Shown here: one piece after another, positions 34,853 through 42,994 of the stretch
Numbering within the stretch: position 1 is the first letter of the stretch
How the letters are laid out: every line of letters starts with the position of its first letter
Assembly (NCBI RefSeq): GCF_023155805.1
Contig: NZ_JAKNUW010000002.1
Coordinates: forward strand, 149,080 to 213,079
Direction of reading: 5' to 3'
From: Micrococcus lacusdianchii
GTDB lineage: Bacteria; Actinomycetota; Actinomycetes; Actinomycetales; Micrococcaceae
Length of the DNA stretch: 64,000 nucleotides
Notes under the pieces: generated by a model
The model's input: only the letters and a program-made list of their open reading frames with translations
What the model was told of the DNA's origin: nothing
Databases searched by the model: none
Position numbers and translations under genes: made by a program

Positions 34853-36709
34853 TCACCCGGTGCGGCGCGAAGCCCGCCCCATGGACACCAGGACGGGGGG
34901 ACAGTCGATGAGGTAGCGACGGGCCAGACGCCTCGGGTTCTGCAGGAGGCGATGTACCCATTCCAGGCCGGCGGACTGCACGAGGGGGTGCGCCCTGGAC
35001 GTCTCTCCCACGAACATGGCCAAGCCCCCGCCGATGTTGATGTAGAACGGGCCGGGCAGATGGGCCTCCAGCTCCATGCCGAAGATGTCCCCGAACGGAG
35101 GAGTGACAGCCAGGAGGACGATGTCTGCACCCCCGGCTGTCGTGATCTCGCCGGCGATGCGCTCTGGGGCCCACTCGTTCTTACGGCCCGTGTTCGTATA
35201 GGTCACCTGCGCGCCACGCGCCCGGATCGCCTCCGCGAAGGCCGCCACGGTGTCGGGTGACCCACCGATGACGGCGATCCGACGACCGGGGAGGCGGGGG
35301 TCGTGGACCAGGTTCTCCACAAAGGTGGCCCCGGTGACGCGGGCGGTCGCGACGCCGAGGCCGCGTTCGCAGAACACCTGGACGGGCCACCCATCAGCCG
35401 TGACACGCGCAGCTGAGCGCATCGCCGCGGCGAAACGCCGATTGTGCCCCAGCAAGTGGAGGTGATGAAGATTCACTGTCTGTACTCGGCCCGCGCCCGC
35501 GAACGCCACGTCCAACAGCTGGGCGTCGCTCGGGATGATGCGCTCTGCCAGGTCATCCCGTGCGAAGTTATCCAGGATCGCGGAGGACAGGGGAAGGACG
35601 GTCGGCTCGCTGGCCTCCGCCCTCGGCTCATGCCATTCCACATCCGTGTGCTGCAGAGCCCCCTGGCGGACCTCTCCCATCCTGGCCAGCCGCGTGCCGG
35701 CCAGACGGGCGGTGAGCCCGGCGACCATCTCGTCCGGGGTGTCGGCCGTGATCACCCACTCCACCGGCACGCCCGCGTCCTCAGCCAGCTGCGATGGCAC
35801 GATGACCTCGACACCGTGCTCGATTGCCTCGAGCATCTTGACGCTGACACCGGAAGTGGATCCATAACGGGGGACGACGACCACGCCCACGCGATCGTAG
35901 AACTCGTCCCGAGAGCCGACACGGCCCATTCCCACGACGCCGCTGCGCGGATCGTCGTACTTCTCGGAGCCACTGCCTGCGAGGACGACGCCGACCGGAC
36001 GGCCAGACGCTTCCCGGACCCGGGGCACGATGGAGGTGAGGAGCTGATCGACCGCCTCTGCGTTCGGGGGCCAGGACATCTTGCCAAGAAGACCGACCGT
36101 CCGGGTCTCCGAGCGAGCCCGCCGTTCACCTCGGGATGCGAGCGGCAGGTGCTCCGCGTAGATTCCCCACTCGCGCAGTCTCACGACGTCGGTCTTCGAG
36201 AGGGCGTAGACGCGCCGGGGAGTCGAGAGCAGACGCTCTTCGACGCTCCGGAGCCGAGACGAGTTCCTCAGGACGCGCAGCAACGCAGGGTCGTGGTGAC
36301 GCGACAGCTCCCAGTCGACATTGTGGGCGAAGTGCATATCGGGAGTCAGACCGGCTCGCTCGGCGAGGAGCAGGGCAGGGAACTGACTTGTGGCCACCAG
36401 GTCGAACGACTTGGCTGCCGCGTGGATTCGCTCTCTCACCCTCCCCGACTTCGGGCTCCAGACGAACTTGGCCTCCTGGTACGGCTCGCCCAACAGCACC
36501 ATCCGGGTCAGCGTAGCCGCCAGCTTCCCTTTGTGACTGCGGACCTCAAGCGGGAGGTCGTCTTGCGATGCAGGATCCGCCACGGTCATGACTGTCACAT
36601 CGAACGACTCTCGGAGTCTCGCCAGAATCCTGCGGTCCACCCAGCTCGCGCCGCCCAGATCCTGCGCCTGGGGACTGTAGGTCGTGATGAAAAGCAGGCG
36701 GAGCGGCAT
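34853..36709 (-). CDS. Fused glycosyltransferase (GT-B) and WecG/TagA/CpsF glycosyltransferase
   Basis: A 618-residue two-enzyme fusion. Residues about 1-380 form a GT4-like glycosyltransferase: LLFITTYSPQAQDLGGASWV start, GLLGKMSWPPNAEAVDQLL, and GSTSGVSVKMLEAIEHGVEV with the nucleotide-sugar-binding glutamate. Residues about 400-618 match WecG/TagA: TVNLHHLHLLGHNRRFAAAM, VTADGWPVQVFCERGL, VIGGSPDTVAAF, VTPPFGDIFGMEL and INIGGGLAMFVGE. TagA-type enzymes add ManNAc or related sugars to lipid-linked acceptors. TGAGGA with 5-base spacing sets the ATG at 36709. It is convergent with the flippase. Confidence 0.85.
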   Translation of the reverse strand: MPLRLLFITTYSPQAQDLGGASWVDRRILARLRESFDVTVMTVADPASQDDLPLEVRSHKGKLAATLTRMVLLGEPYQEAKFVWSPKSGRVRERIHAAAKSFDLVATSQFPALLLAERAGLTPDMHFAHNVDWELSRHHDPALLRVLRNSSRLRSVEERLLSTPRRVYALSKTDVVRLREWGIYAEHLPLASRGERRARSETRTVGLLGKMSWPPNAEAVDQLLTSIVPRVREASGRPVGVVLAGSGSEKYDDPRSGVVGMGRVGSRDEFYDRVGVVVVPRYGSTSGVSVKMLEAIEHGVEVIVPSQLAEDAGVPVEWVITADTPDEMVAGLTARLAGTRLARMGEVRQGALQHTDVEWHEPRAEASEPTVLPLSSAILDNFARDDLAERIIPSDAQLLDVAFAGAGRVQTVNLHHLHLLGHNRRFAAAMRSAARVTADGWPVQVFCERGLGVATARVTGATFVENLVHDPRLPGRRIAVIGGSPDTVAAFAEAIRARGAQVTYTNTGRKNEWAPERIAGEITTAGGADIVLLAVTPPFGDIFGMELEAHLPGPFYINIGGGLAMFVGETSRAHPLVQSAGLEWVHRLLQNPRRLARRYLIDCPPVLVSMGRASRRTG

Positions 36710-36993
36710 AAGAATCCTCAGGCTGAAGTGCGTCGGCCGCCTCATCCGCGGCGAAGAACCCGCTCATCGTATCCTGCACGGCGCGCGGCGCACGGCACGC
36801 GCAGCCGCGTACGGCCGAGGACGTCAAACCTGGTTGCAGTAGGGTGGACTGCATGTCAGGTTGCGCGACTGTACCAGCGCGGTCATGTGACACCACACAG
36901 TGTAAGTGAGGGGCTCCCATATCCGCGCAAGCCGATCGCGGCGATAATTCGAAATTATTTTTGTTTTCGACCCGGAGTAAATTAAGGAGGGGC

Positions 36994-38382
36994 GTGGAGC
37001 GAGTTCGATTATGGGAGCTGTCTCTCATTGTCGCATGCGCGGCGGTCTCCAGCATTGCGACGGTTCATGAGCCCAGGATTGTCCTTTTACTTATTTTGAT
37101 TCTCGGCCTTATGGGGATTTATGTAGCAACGCGCGCCGCGCTTACTTCGCTTCTCTTTCTTTCTCTGTCGGTGGGAGGTGCAACCCTTTCTAGTCTTACA
37201 GGTGTGGCCAGCGGTTCGACCCTGCTCAGCGCCCTGGTGTTAGGGTGCATTCTCTGTATTGGAATGGCCATGGGGTTTCGCAGGCCTCCCCCTTCGGCGG
37301 TATTAGCGGTTTCCGTATTTGTACTATGGGGTTTAATTTGGGCTGTTTTGCCTGACAGGATAGACCGATCTCTAATCGATTGGTTGGGCTCGACGGTTGG
37401 CTATGCCGTCCCTTGGCTTCTTTTATGCATCAATTGGAAAAAAATACCGACGCGGTTTGTAGCTGTTCTGATTGCAGTCGCACCGCTCCTTGCCGTTCTC
37501 GTCGGCTTTGGGTTGGACATTGCCGGCATCAAGGACCTAACTGACGTGGATGCCATCGGTACCAGTCGATTGGCTGGTGGGCTCCCTGCTGCATATTTGG
37601 GATCTTTGGCTGGATTTGGCATGATTGCAGCAATGTGGCTATGGTTGCGCCGGAAGGGGCCGGGCATCCTGTTGCTCGTTCTTGACGGCCTGGTTCTGGC
37701 AAGCACCCTGGCACGTGGCCCCTTACTGGTTGCATCGCTGGTGGTTCTTACGCTTATTGTGTTTGCCAAGCGTACGCGAACTAGGATCGCGTTTATTACC
37801 CGTTTCGCCATCTTGGCGCTATTCACCGCCGGCTTAGCCACTGCTTTGCCGGGAGTGATGGCTCGAACGCAAGGCCAGGATGACTACCAAGGTGGTCTGT
37901 CCGGTCGAGAATTGGCTTGGGACTACTTCTGGCGGACGCATCAGGAAAGGCCGGTATTCGGGTATGGCCCCGGGGCCCATGCGACCCTGTCTCAGGAGTC
38001 CGACGTGGCCCTGGTGCGTGAGTATTTCGTCGCCCCGCATAATACCTACTTGCAGCTACTTGTTGACTTTGGATTTGTCGGAACCGCAGCTATCGTTGTT
38101 GCGATTATTTGGCTGTTTGCTGCAGTCGCGAGGCGACAGGAGCGCACGGAGCGAGTCCTGTTGTACTCAATGGGTTTTGCACTAGCTATATACGCATACT
38201 TCGATAACGTCCTATCTGTTCCTCAGGTCTATGTTCCTGTCTTTACACTCATTGGGATATTGCGGGTCGCCGGTGCGGGGAATGGAGGTCCAGCGAGTGG
38301 GGTCAACCGTTACAGTCCGCTGCTCCAGAATAGTCCTCCAGATTATTCAGGGTCTAGACCGCGGATTCAGCCTCATGCCTGA
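36994..38382 (+). CDS. Wzy/O-antigen-ligase-like polysaccharide polymerase, AT-rich
   Basis: A 462-residue membrane protein with about 10-12 hydrophobic segments and the long periplasmic loop of Wzy/WaaL proteins. The loop includes SGRELAWDYFWRTHQERP, VFGYGPGAHATL and APHNTYLQLLVDFGFVG, which matches the family's R...G.G..H..H-N-x-x-L pattern. Base composition is unlike the rest: line 37141-37200 has 28 G+C of 60. This points to recent transfer. AAGGAGG precedes the GTG at 36994 by 3 bases; a TTG at 36961 is an alternative. Confidence 0.82.
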   Translation: MERVRLWELSLIVACAAVSSIATVHEPRIVLLLILILGLMGIYVATRAALTSLLFLSLSVGGATLSSLTGVASGSTLLSALVLGCILCIGMAMGFRRPPPSAVLAVSVFVLWGLIWAVLPDRIDRSLIDWLGSTVGYAVPWLLLCINWKKIPTRFVAVLIAVAPLLAVLVGFGLDIAGIKDLTDVDAIGTSRLAGGLPAAYLGSLAGFGMIAAMWLWLRRKGPGILLLVLDGLVLASTLARGPLLVASLVVLTLIVFAKRTRTRIAFITRFAILALFTAGLATALPGVMARTQGQDDYQGGLSGRELAWDYFWRTHQERPVFGYGPGAHATLSQESDVALVREYFVAPHNTYLQLLVDFGFVGTAAIVVAIIWLFAAVARRQERTERVLLYSMGFALAIYAYFDNVLSVPQVYVPVFTLIGILRVAGAGNGGPASGVNRYSPLLQNSPPDYSGSRPRIQPHA

Positions 38383-38689
38383 CCCCTGCTATGCGTCGGG
38401 ATAATATTTTGAACTTAGGTCCGATGCCTGACGGCGTCACCGGCCGCATCGCTAGCCGGTGGAGGTAATCGGACTGCGTCCAACCGGAGCCCCGGGACAG
38501 AGGAGCACTGGAGTCGGCGGGCTGCCCAAGAGGGGAGCGACGGTGATGATTCATGACCACGACCTTCGGTGCAAAGTGGTCCGGCAGTGGGCCGGGATTC
38601 TTATGGCCTAGAGCACCTAGGATGGTGTCGACGGACGTGGGCAACCGGCTTTAGGTCCGCTCTTGACCGACTTGATTTGGAGGTAGGCG
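38383..38689. other. 307-base gap without a convincing gene
   Basis: Lies between the polymerase and acyltransferase genes in the low-GC part of the locus. A 96-codon minus-strand frame (38354-38644) has no recognisable features, overlaps the polymerase end and has no good ribosome site. I see no clear hairpin or repeat; it may hold the acyltransferase promoter or remnants of transferred DNA. Confidence 0.5.
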
Positions 38690-39730
38690 TTGACCCGTAG
38701 AGACATGTCACTCGACATTGCCAAAAGCATTGCCATCATCGCGATTGTTGCCGGGCATGTTTGGCGAGGCTTGGCCTCTGCGGGTCTCCTGGACGGGGAT
38801 TCGATCTTATTCAATGTAGTCGACCGCTCCCTCTACATGTTCCATCTCTCCGTGTTCGCCTTTACGGCAGGCCTGTTCGTACAGCGGGGCATGAACAGAG
38901 CCGGCGCATGGCGGTACGCCATGAAGCGGGATGCCGAGTTCTTGTGGATCTATGTGCTCTGGTCCTTCATCAGCGGCGGGACGAAGCTAGCCCTCTCGTC
39001 CGCGGTCAACCACCCGACGTCGGTGCCCGAAATCCTGACGCTATGGATCCCCTCAGAGCAGTACTGGTTCTTCGGCTGGATAGCCCTAATGATGATCCTG
39101 TCCGCCCTAGTCCAGCCCTGGCGGTCCACCGCCCGCGCCATTTCCTCGCTCACGCTCGTCACCCTCGGGTCTTTGGTCATGTGGGGCATCGGGGGCACGG
39201 TGATCGGGACACAGGGTCTGGGACTCGCGTTCTTCTTCTGGGTAGCCCTGATCGTCCGGGGGGACCGCCTCCTGGGAATCCTCAAGGGAATGAGCCTGCC
39301 TGTCGCCGTCCTCGTGGCGGTCTTCTCCACGGTCGTCATGCTGGCCCTCGTGAGCCTCACCGGTGCGACGACCCCCACGGAAGGCGCTGCCGGACGCACT
39401 GCCGTAAATGTCCTGCTCGGTGTCCTCGCTGCGACCGCGGGTGTCGTCGCCGTCCTCCTCTGGTCGAGTGTGCTGGCTCGCGCCGATCGGAGGGCAGAGG
39501 TTTTCCAGTACATCGGCCAGCGGTCCATGGCGGTCTTCATTGCGCACGTCCTCTTCATGGCGGCGGCGCGGATCGTGCTCCTGCGTCTGGGAGTCGACCA
39601 GGTCGGACTCCATCTGCTGATCGGCGTCGTCATCGGTGTCGGGGGACCCCTCATGCTGTTGTGGCTCAGCCAGCTGCTGCGAGTCCAGTGGCTGTTCAGT
39701 GCTCCTCAGTGGCTCACAAGGCGGGTCTGA
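38690..39730 (+). CDS. Acyltransferase family 3 membrane protein
   Basis: A 346-residue protein with about ten transmembrane helices. RRDMSLDIAKSIAIIAIVAGHVW at the N-terminus has the family's D-x-x-K/R and histidine. Then LYMFHLSVFAFTAGLF and a C-terminal SMAVFIAHVLFMAAARIVLL follow. It probably acetylates a sugar of the polysaccharide. GGAGGT lies 5 bases before the TTG at 38690; an ATG five codons later is possible. A second family member is at 19634-20653, with little similarity beyond the motifs. Confidence 0.8.
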   Translation: MTRRDMSLDIAKSIAIIAIVAGHVWRGLASAGLLDGDSILFNVVDRSLYMFHLSVFAFTAGLFVQRGMNRAGAWRYAMKRDAEFLWIYVLWSFISGGTKLALSSAVNHPTSVPEILTLWIPSEQYWFFGWIALMMILSALVQPWRSTARAISSLTLVTLGSLVMWGIGGTVIGTQGLGLAFFFWVALIVRGDRLLGILKGMSLPVAVLVAVFSTVVMLALVSLTGATTPTEGAAGRTAVNVLLGVLAATAGVVAVLLWSSVLARADRRAEVFQYIGQRSMAVFIAHVLFMAAARIVLLRLGVDQVGLHLLIGVVIGVGGPLMLLWLSQLLRVQWLFSAPQWLTRRV

Positions 39731-39810
39731 ACCTAGCCGCCGTTCGTCCCGGAGCACTACGAGTTGCAGGAACCCTAGGACCGGCCGGGTCAGAGTTGCC
39801 CCGAGAGGAC

Positions 39811-40752
39811 TCATTCTCCCCGCGCGCGGGATGACCGGCGGATCACCTGATAGGTCCGCAGGAGCGTAGGAAGGTGCACGACGGTCCGGACCAGCCGCCT
39901 GGTTCTCGCGGCGAACACCTCGCGGCGGGGTGCCTCGATAAGAGTGAGATTCCTTTCCGACAGGACGTGCCGGGATGGGTGCACGGCGTTCAGCAGGAGC
40001 GCGGGCTTCCGCCTCCAGGGAGCGCGGACCACCCCGTCCAGCCACAGCAGCGCCGGCTGGTCCAGATGTTGATAGAGGAGCCAGGTGCGATCGGGCACAC
40101 GGGTGTCGAGCGTGAGCAGCCCTCGTCCGTGCCGCTTCACGAACGGGGCGACCTGTGGGCCGCAGTCGAACTCGGCGATCCGGCGGTCGAGCGTCCGCAT
40201 CGCGTCATCATCCAGGGCGTCGGCCAGGACGCCCAAGCGCGGGTCGGAGCCACCATGCGGGCCGGACCGAAGGATGTTCAGGAGCAGGATCAGGGCGTGG
40301 TCGACGCGATCCGGGACGTCCACACGCCAGTGCGCGAGCTCCACATGGTCATGTCGCGCCCAGAGGGAGTTGAACACCTCTCCGGGCAGGGGGGCGACCC
40401 CCGGGATGTGATGATGGATGTCGATGTCAACCGGCCAGTGCTCATGAACGAGTGTCACTGCATGTTTTAATGCGACTCCCTCCATGCCCGAGGGTCGGGT
40501 GGACCATCCCGTGCCCAGCAGTGACCTCTCCAGCCGGTGGGCATCCTCTTCCGTCAGGAAGGCATCGATGTCGGTGGAGATGCGGCGCCCACGAAGTCCC
40601 TGATGATGAGCTGCCGGACCTTTCAGGAAGAGGACCCGGAGCTCGAGCTCATCGCAGTGGCGCTGGATCAGGGCATGGGCGAGGTCGACTGCGACGTCGA
40701 GGGGGAGTGGAGCGGGCGGCGGTCTCATACCGGAGAAATCGGCAGCTGACAT
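39811..40752 (-). CDS. Putative nucleotidyltransferase (NTP_transf_5, PF14907-like)
   Basis: A 313-residue protein. VLFLKGPAAHHQG (about residue 42) and STDIDAFLTEED (about residue 60) give the K-G-x-A and D-x-D pattern of the uncharacterised nucleotidyltransferase family. KHAVTLVHEHWPVDIDIHHH follows, with a third Asp. In other bacteria such genes accompany PqqD-like and HprK-related proteins near exopolysaccharide or RiPP loci. Target unknown. The ATG is 3 bases after the Wzc stop; a GTG two codons upstream is possible. Confidence 0.65.
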   Translation of the reverse strand: MSAADFSGMRPPPAPLPLDVAVDLAHALIQRHCDELELRVLFLKGPAAHHQGLRGRRISTDIDAFLTEEDAHRLERSLLGTGWSTRPSGMEGVALKHAVTLVHEHWPVDIDIHHHIPGVAPLPGEVFNSLWARHDHVELAHWRVDVPDRVDHALILLLNILRSGPHGGSDPRLGVLADALDDDAMRTLDRRIAEFDCGPQVAPFVKRHGRGLLTLDTRVPDRTWLLYQHLDQPALLWLDGVVRAPWRRKPALLLNAVHPSRHVLSERNLTLIEAPRREVFAARTRRLVRTVVHLPTLLRTYQVIRRSSRARGE

Positions 40753-40754
40753 GG

Positions 40755-42224
40755 TCACTGCTCGCGCGTTGGCGTGGGGTCCTCGCGGCCGTAGTAGGTC
40801 TGACCGTAGTACTGGTAGGAGGCCGCCTCAGCGCCCCTAGCGGGGACGCGGTTGAGGATAACACCGAGAATGTCGCCGTCGATGTTCTGTACGTTCGAGA
40901 TCGCCTTGTCCAATTCGTCGACGGTGGGCCGGCCGGCGCTGACAACGAGGACGCACCCGTCGAACCGACGAGCAAGGATCGCGCCGTCCGTCACGGGGAG
41001 GAGCGGTGGAGCATCGATCAGAACCAGCGCGTTGTCGGCAAGACCGCGGACCATGTCATGGAAGCGGTCAGAGCCGAGGATCTCTGACGGGTTGGGGGGA
41101 ATCCGCCCCGCCCCGATGAAGGACAGATTCGGCAGGCCGACGACGGTCTGGGCGACCTCCTCGACCGTGGCCTGCCCGAGCATCACGTCTGTGACACCCA
41201 CGCCTCCCACCAGGCCGAGGGTCTCCGAGAGGACCGGCCGACGGAGGTCGGCATCAATAAGGACGACATCTCGACCTGCTTGAGCTAGGGTCACGGCCAG
41301 ATTCGCCACGATGGACGACTTGCCCTCGCCGGGGTGAGCCGATGTCACCGTGATCACTTGAGGGGCGTCGTCAGGGCGCAGGAAGTCGATGTTGGTGCGG
41401 AGCTCCTTGAAGGCCTCCGTGGTCCGGAACGTGGCACGGTTGTGTGTCTCCGCCTGCTGGTCGACAAAGATTCGGGCCCGCGCACCCGCTGTGTCCTTCT
41501 TGGACCGCTCCACCTGGGGGATCGTGCCCAGGATGGACAGTCCGTAGCGTTCTTCGATCATGGCCGAAGAGCGGATCCGGTTGTCCAGGAGGTGGCGAGC
41601 CAGTGCGTAGCCGAGTCCGATGAGCAGGCCTGTCCCGGCACCCAGGGCCAGGACGAGAGGGATGTTCGGCCACGACGGAGAGGCGGGCAGGTTGGCATCC
41701 GCGAGGATCTCGACCGAGATGATGGATGAGCCAGGTGCCGTGTCGCTGGACTCGAGGTCCTGCACTCGTTCGGCCAGGGCCTGGGTCCAGGCCTGGGACA
41801 GCTCCTGCGCGCGCTGCGCGGTCGATTCCTCCGCGCTGATCTCGAGGAGGGCGCCGTTGCGAGTGCTCTCCACCCCCGTAGCCTCCAGGGCGTCCTCCAC
41901 CGACAGTGAGAAGGACAGCTCTTGAACCACCGACTCTGCGAGCGCCCGCGAATCACCCAGCTCGGCGTACTGCTGCGCCTTGGACTTCGCCAAGTTGTCC
42001 GCGGTCAGTGCCACTCCGATGTTCTCACCCGCTCCGATGGAGACCACCGCCGACGTCGTGGACGTGTAGCGAGGCGTCTGAACGGCGGCCCAGAGCGCTG
42101 TGACCAGGACACCCACCAGAGGGGCGACCAGCAGAGCGGGCCAGTAGCGCCGGACGAACCGTAGAACATCCCTAAGAGAGACCGAAGAGTCAGGAGCAGC
42201 GTCCAAGTGGGGCGGTACGGTCAC
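40755..42224 (-). CDS. Polysaccharide co-polymerase / BY-kinase (Wzz-Wzc fusion)
   Basis: A 489-residue membrane protein controlling polysaccharide length and export. N-terminal Wzz domain with transmembrane helices near residues 24-46 (YWPALLVAPLVGVLVTALW) and 180-200 (IPLVLALGAGTGLLIGLGYA). The cytoplasmic kinase has Walker A SAHPGEGKSSIVANLA, Walker A' VVLIDADLRRP and Walker B ALVLIDAPPLLPVTDGA. A C-terminal tyrosine cluster (SYQYYGQTYYGRED) is the autophosphorylation tail. GAGGA lies 6 bases before the GTG at 42224. Its likely phosphatase is at 18984-19637. Confidence 0.93.
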   Translation of the reverse strand: MTVPPHLDAAPDSSVSLRDVLRFVRRYWPALLVAPLVGVLVTALWAAVQTPRYTSTTSAVVSIGAGENIGVALTADNLAKSKAQQYAELGDSRALAESVVQELSFSLSVEDALEATGVESTRNGALLEISAEESTAQRAQELSQAWTQALAERVQDLESSDTAPGSSIISVEILADANLPASPSWPNIPLVLALGAGTGLLIGLGYALARHLLDNRIRSSAMIEERYGLSILGTIPQVERSKKDTAGARARIFVDQQAETHNRATFRTTEAFKELRTNIDFLRPDDAPQVITVTSAHPGEGKSSIVANLAVTLAQAGRDVVLIDADLRRPVLSETLGLVGGVGVTDVMLGQATVEEVAQTVVGLPNLSFIGAGRIPPNPSEILGSDRFHDMVRGLADNALVLIDAPPLLPVTDGAILARRFDGCVLVVSAGRPTVDELDKAISNVQNIDGDILGVILNRVPARGAEAASYQYYGQTYYGREDPTPTREQ

Positions 42225-42371
42225 GGGTATTCCTCGGCATTCGTCAACGGATCGAGAGTGGGGGACGGCCTCGTGTTGGCACTTCTCGCGCATCTTGCCG
42301 ACCCGCCAGGGGCTACGCGAAACACCCTACCCGTGTGGCCGAGGAAACCTCAGACGCCGGGGTGGGAATGG

Positions 42372-42725
42372 TCAGTCACCCGAGGGGCTGACGATGTCCA
42401 CCAGTCCGTGGGACAAGAGCGCCTGAACTTGGTTGAGAATGAGGGCGCGTCCATGGTCGGGGTCCGCTGTTTCGTCCAAGAGGGCGGCGTGCACCTGTTC
42501 GATCGTGCGCGGCTGCTGCAGCTCCTCCCACACCCAGAGAGTGGGGGCTGCGAGGCGGATCGGCGCTCCGAGGCCGTTCGCCACGTAGACCACACCTTCC
42601 GCTCCGGCAACCCACGGATGCGCCCTGACAACGTAACGACGACCCTCCACACCTCCGTTCCATTCCCCGCCATCCACCGTCTCCGTACGTCCAGCGTTTC
42701 CGGAGGGCCTAGTGCTATTGCTCAT
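42372..42725 (-). CDS. PqqD-like (RRE-type) protein
   Basis: A 117-residue protein whose residues about 30-112 fit the PqqD fold: RRYVVRAHPWVAG, GLGAPIRLAAPTLWVWEEL, and LILNQVQALLSHGLVDIV. PqqD domains bind precursor peptides in RiPP pathways, and PqqD-like proteins also occur with HprK-related kinases. No precursor peptide was recognised nearby. The ATG overlaps the accE stop (ATGA), so it is coupled to the carboxylase operon but heads the wzc-nucleotidyltransferase run. It shares its fold with the C-terminus of the protein at 10391-11533. Confidence 0.6.
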   Translation of the reverse strand: MSNSTRPSGNAGRTETVDGGEWNGGVEGRRYVVRAHPWVAGAEGVVYVANGLGAPIRLAAPTLWVWEELQQPRTIEQVHAALLDETADPDHGRALILNQVQALLSHGLVDIVSPSGD

Positions 42726-42994
42726 CTCCACCCCACGGCTCGGCGCCACTGGTCCTGGCCGGGCCGGGCCCACAGGCCCAGGTCGCCGCGGCGCACGAGG
42801 GTGCGGTCCGGGCGGGGCATGCGGCCCTGCCTGCCCGTCTCGGGGACCGCCGCCCCGCTCTGGGCGCGCATCTGCGCCAGCACTGCGGTGAGGGCGGCCG
42901 TCTCCTCGGGCTCGAGCTGGGCGCCGTCGAGGCGGACGGGATCGGGCTCCTCCTGCTCCCCGCCCGGGCGCGGGGTGTGCTGCGCGGCGCTCAC
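42722..42994 (-). CDS. accE: Acyl-CoA carboxylase epsilon subunit
   Basis: A 90-residue protein placed directly after the beta subunit with a GTGA overlap. [19 protein letters not shown] is the short helix conserved in AccE/PccE, which stabilises the alpha-beta complex. The rest is low-complexity and disordered, ending [19 protein letters not shown]; homologues also end with a W-x-x-P-x-x-W type motif. It is too divergent for full certainty, but position and length fit. Confidence 0.78.
   Translation of the reverse strand: MSAAQHTPRPGGEQEEPDPVRLDGAQLEPEETAALTAVLAQMRAQSGAAVPETGRQGRMPRPDRTLVRRGDLGLWARPGQDQWRRAVGWR

Noticed and set aside
38354-38644. A 96-codon minus-strand open frame in the gap of the polysaccharide locus
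   Set aside because: No recognisable motif, no convincing start signal, and overlap with the polymerase 3' end; likely chance.
32167-42721. Insertion sequences or transposase remnants flanking the polysaccharide locus
   Set aside because: I found no transposase-like reading frame, terminal inverted repeats or target duplications at either border.
42372-42725. A classical RiPP cluster around the PqqD-like gene
   Set aside because: No radical SAM enzyme, lasso cyclase, YcaO, protease or precursor-like peptide was recognised nearby, so a RiPP label is not justified.
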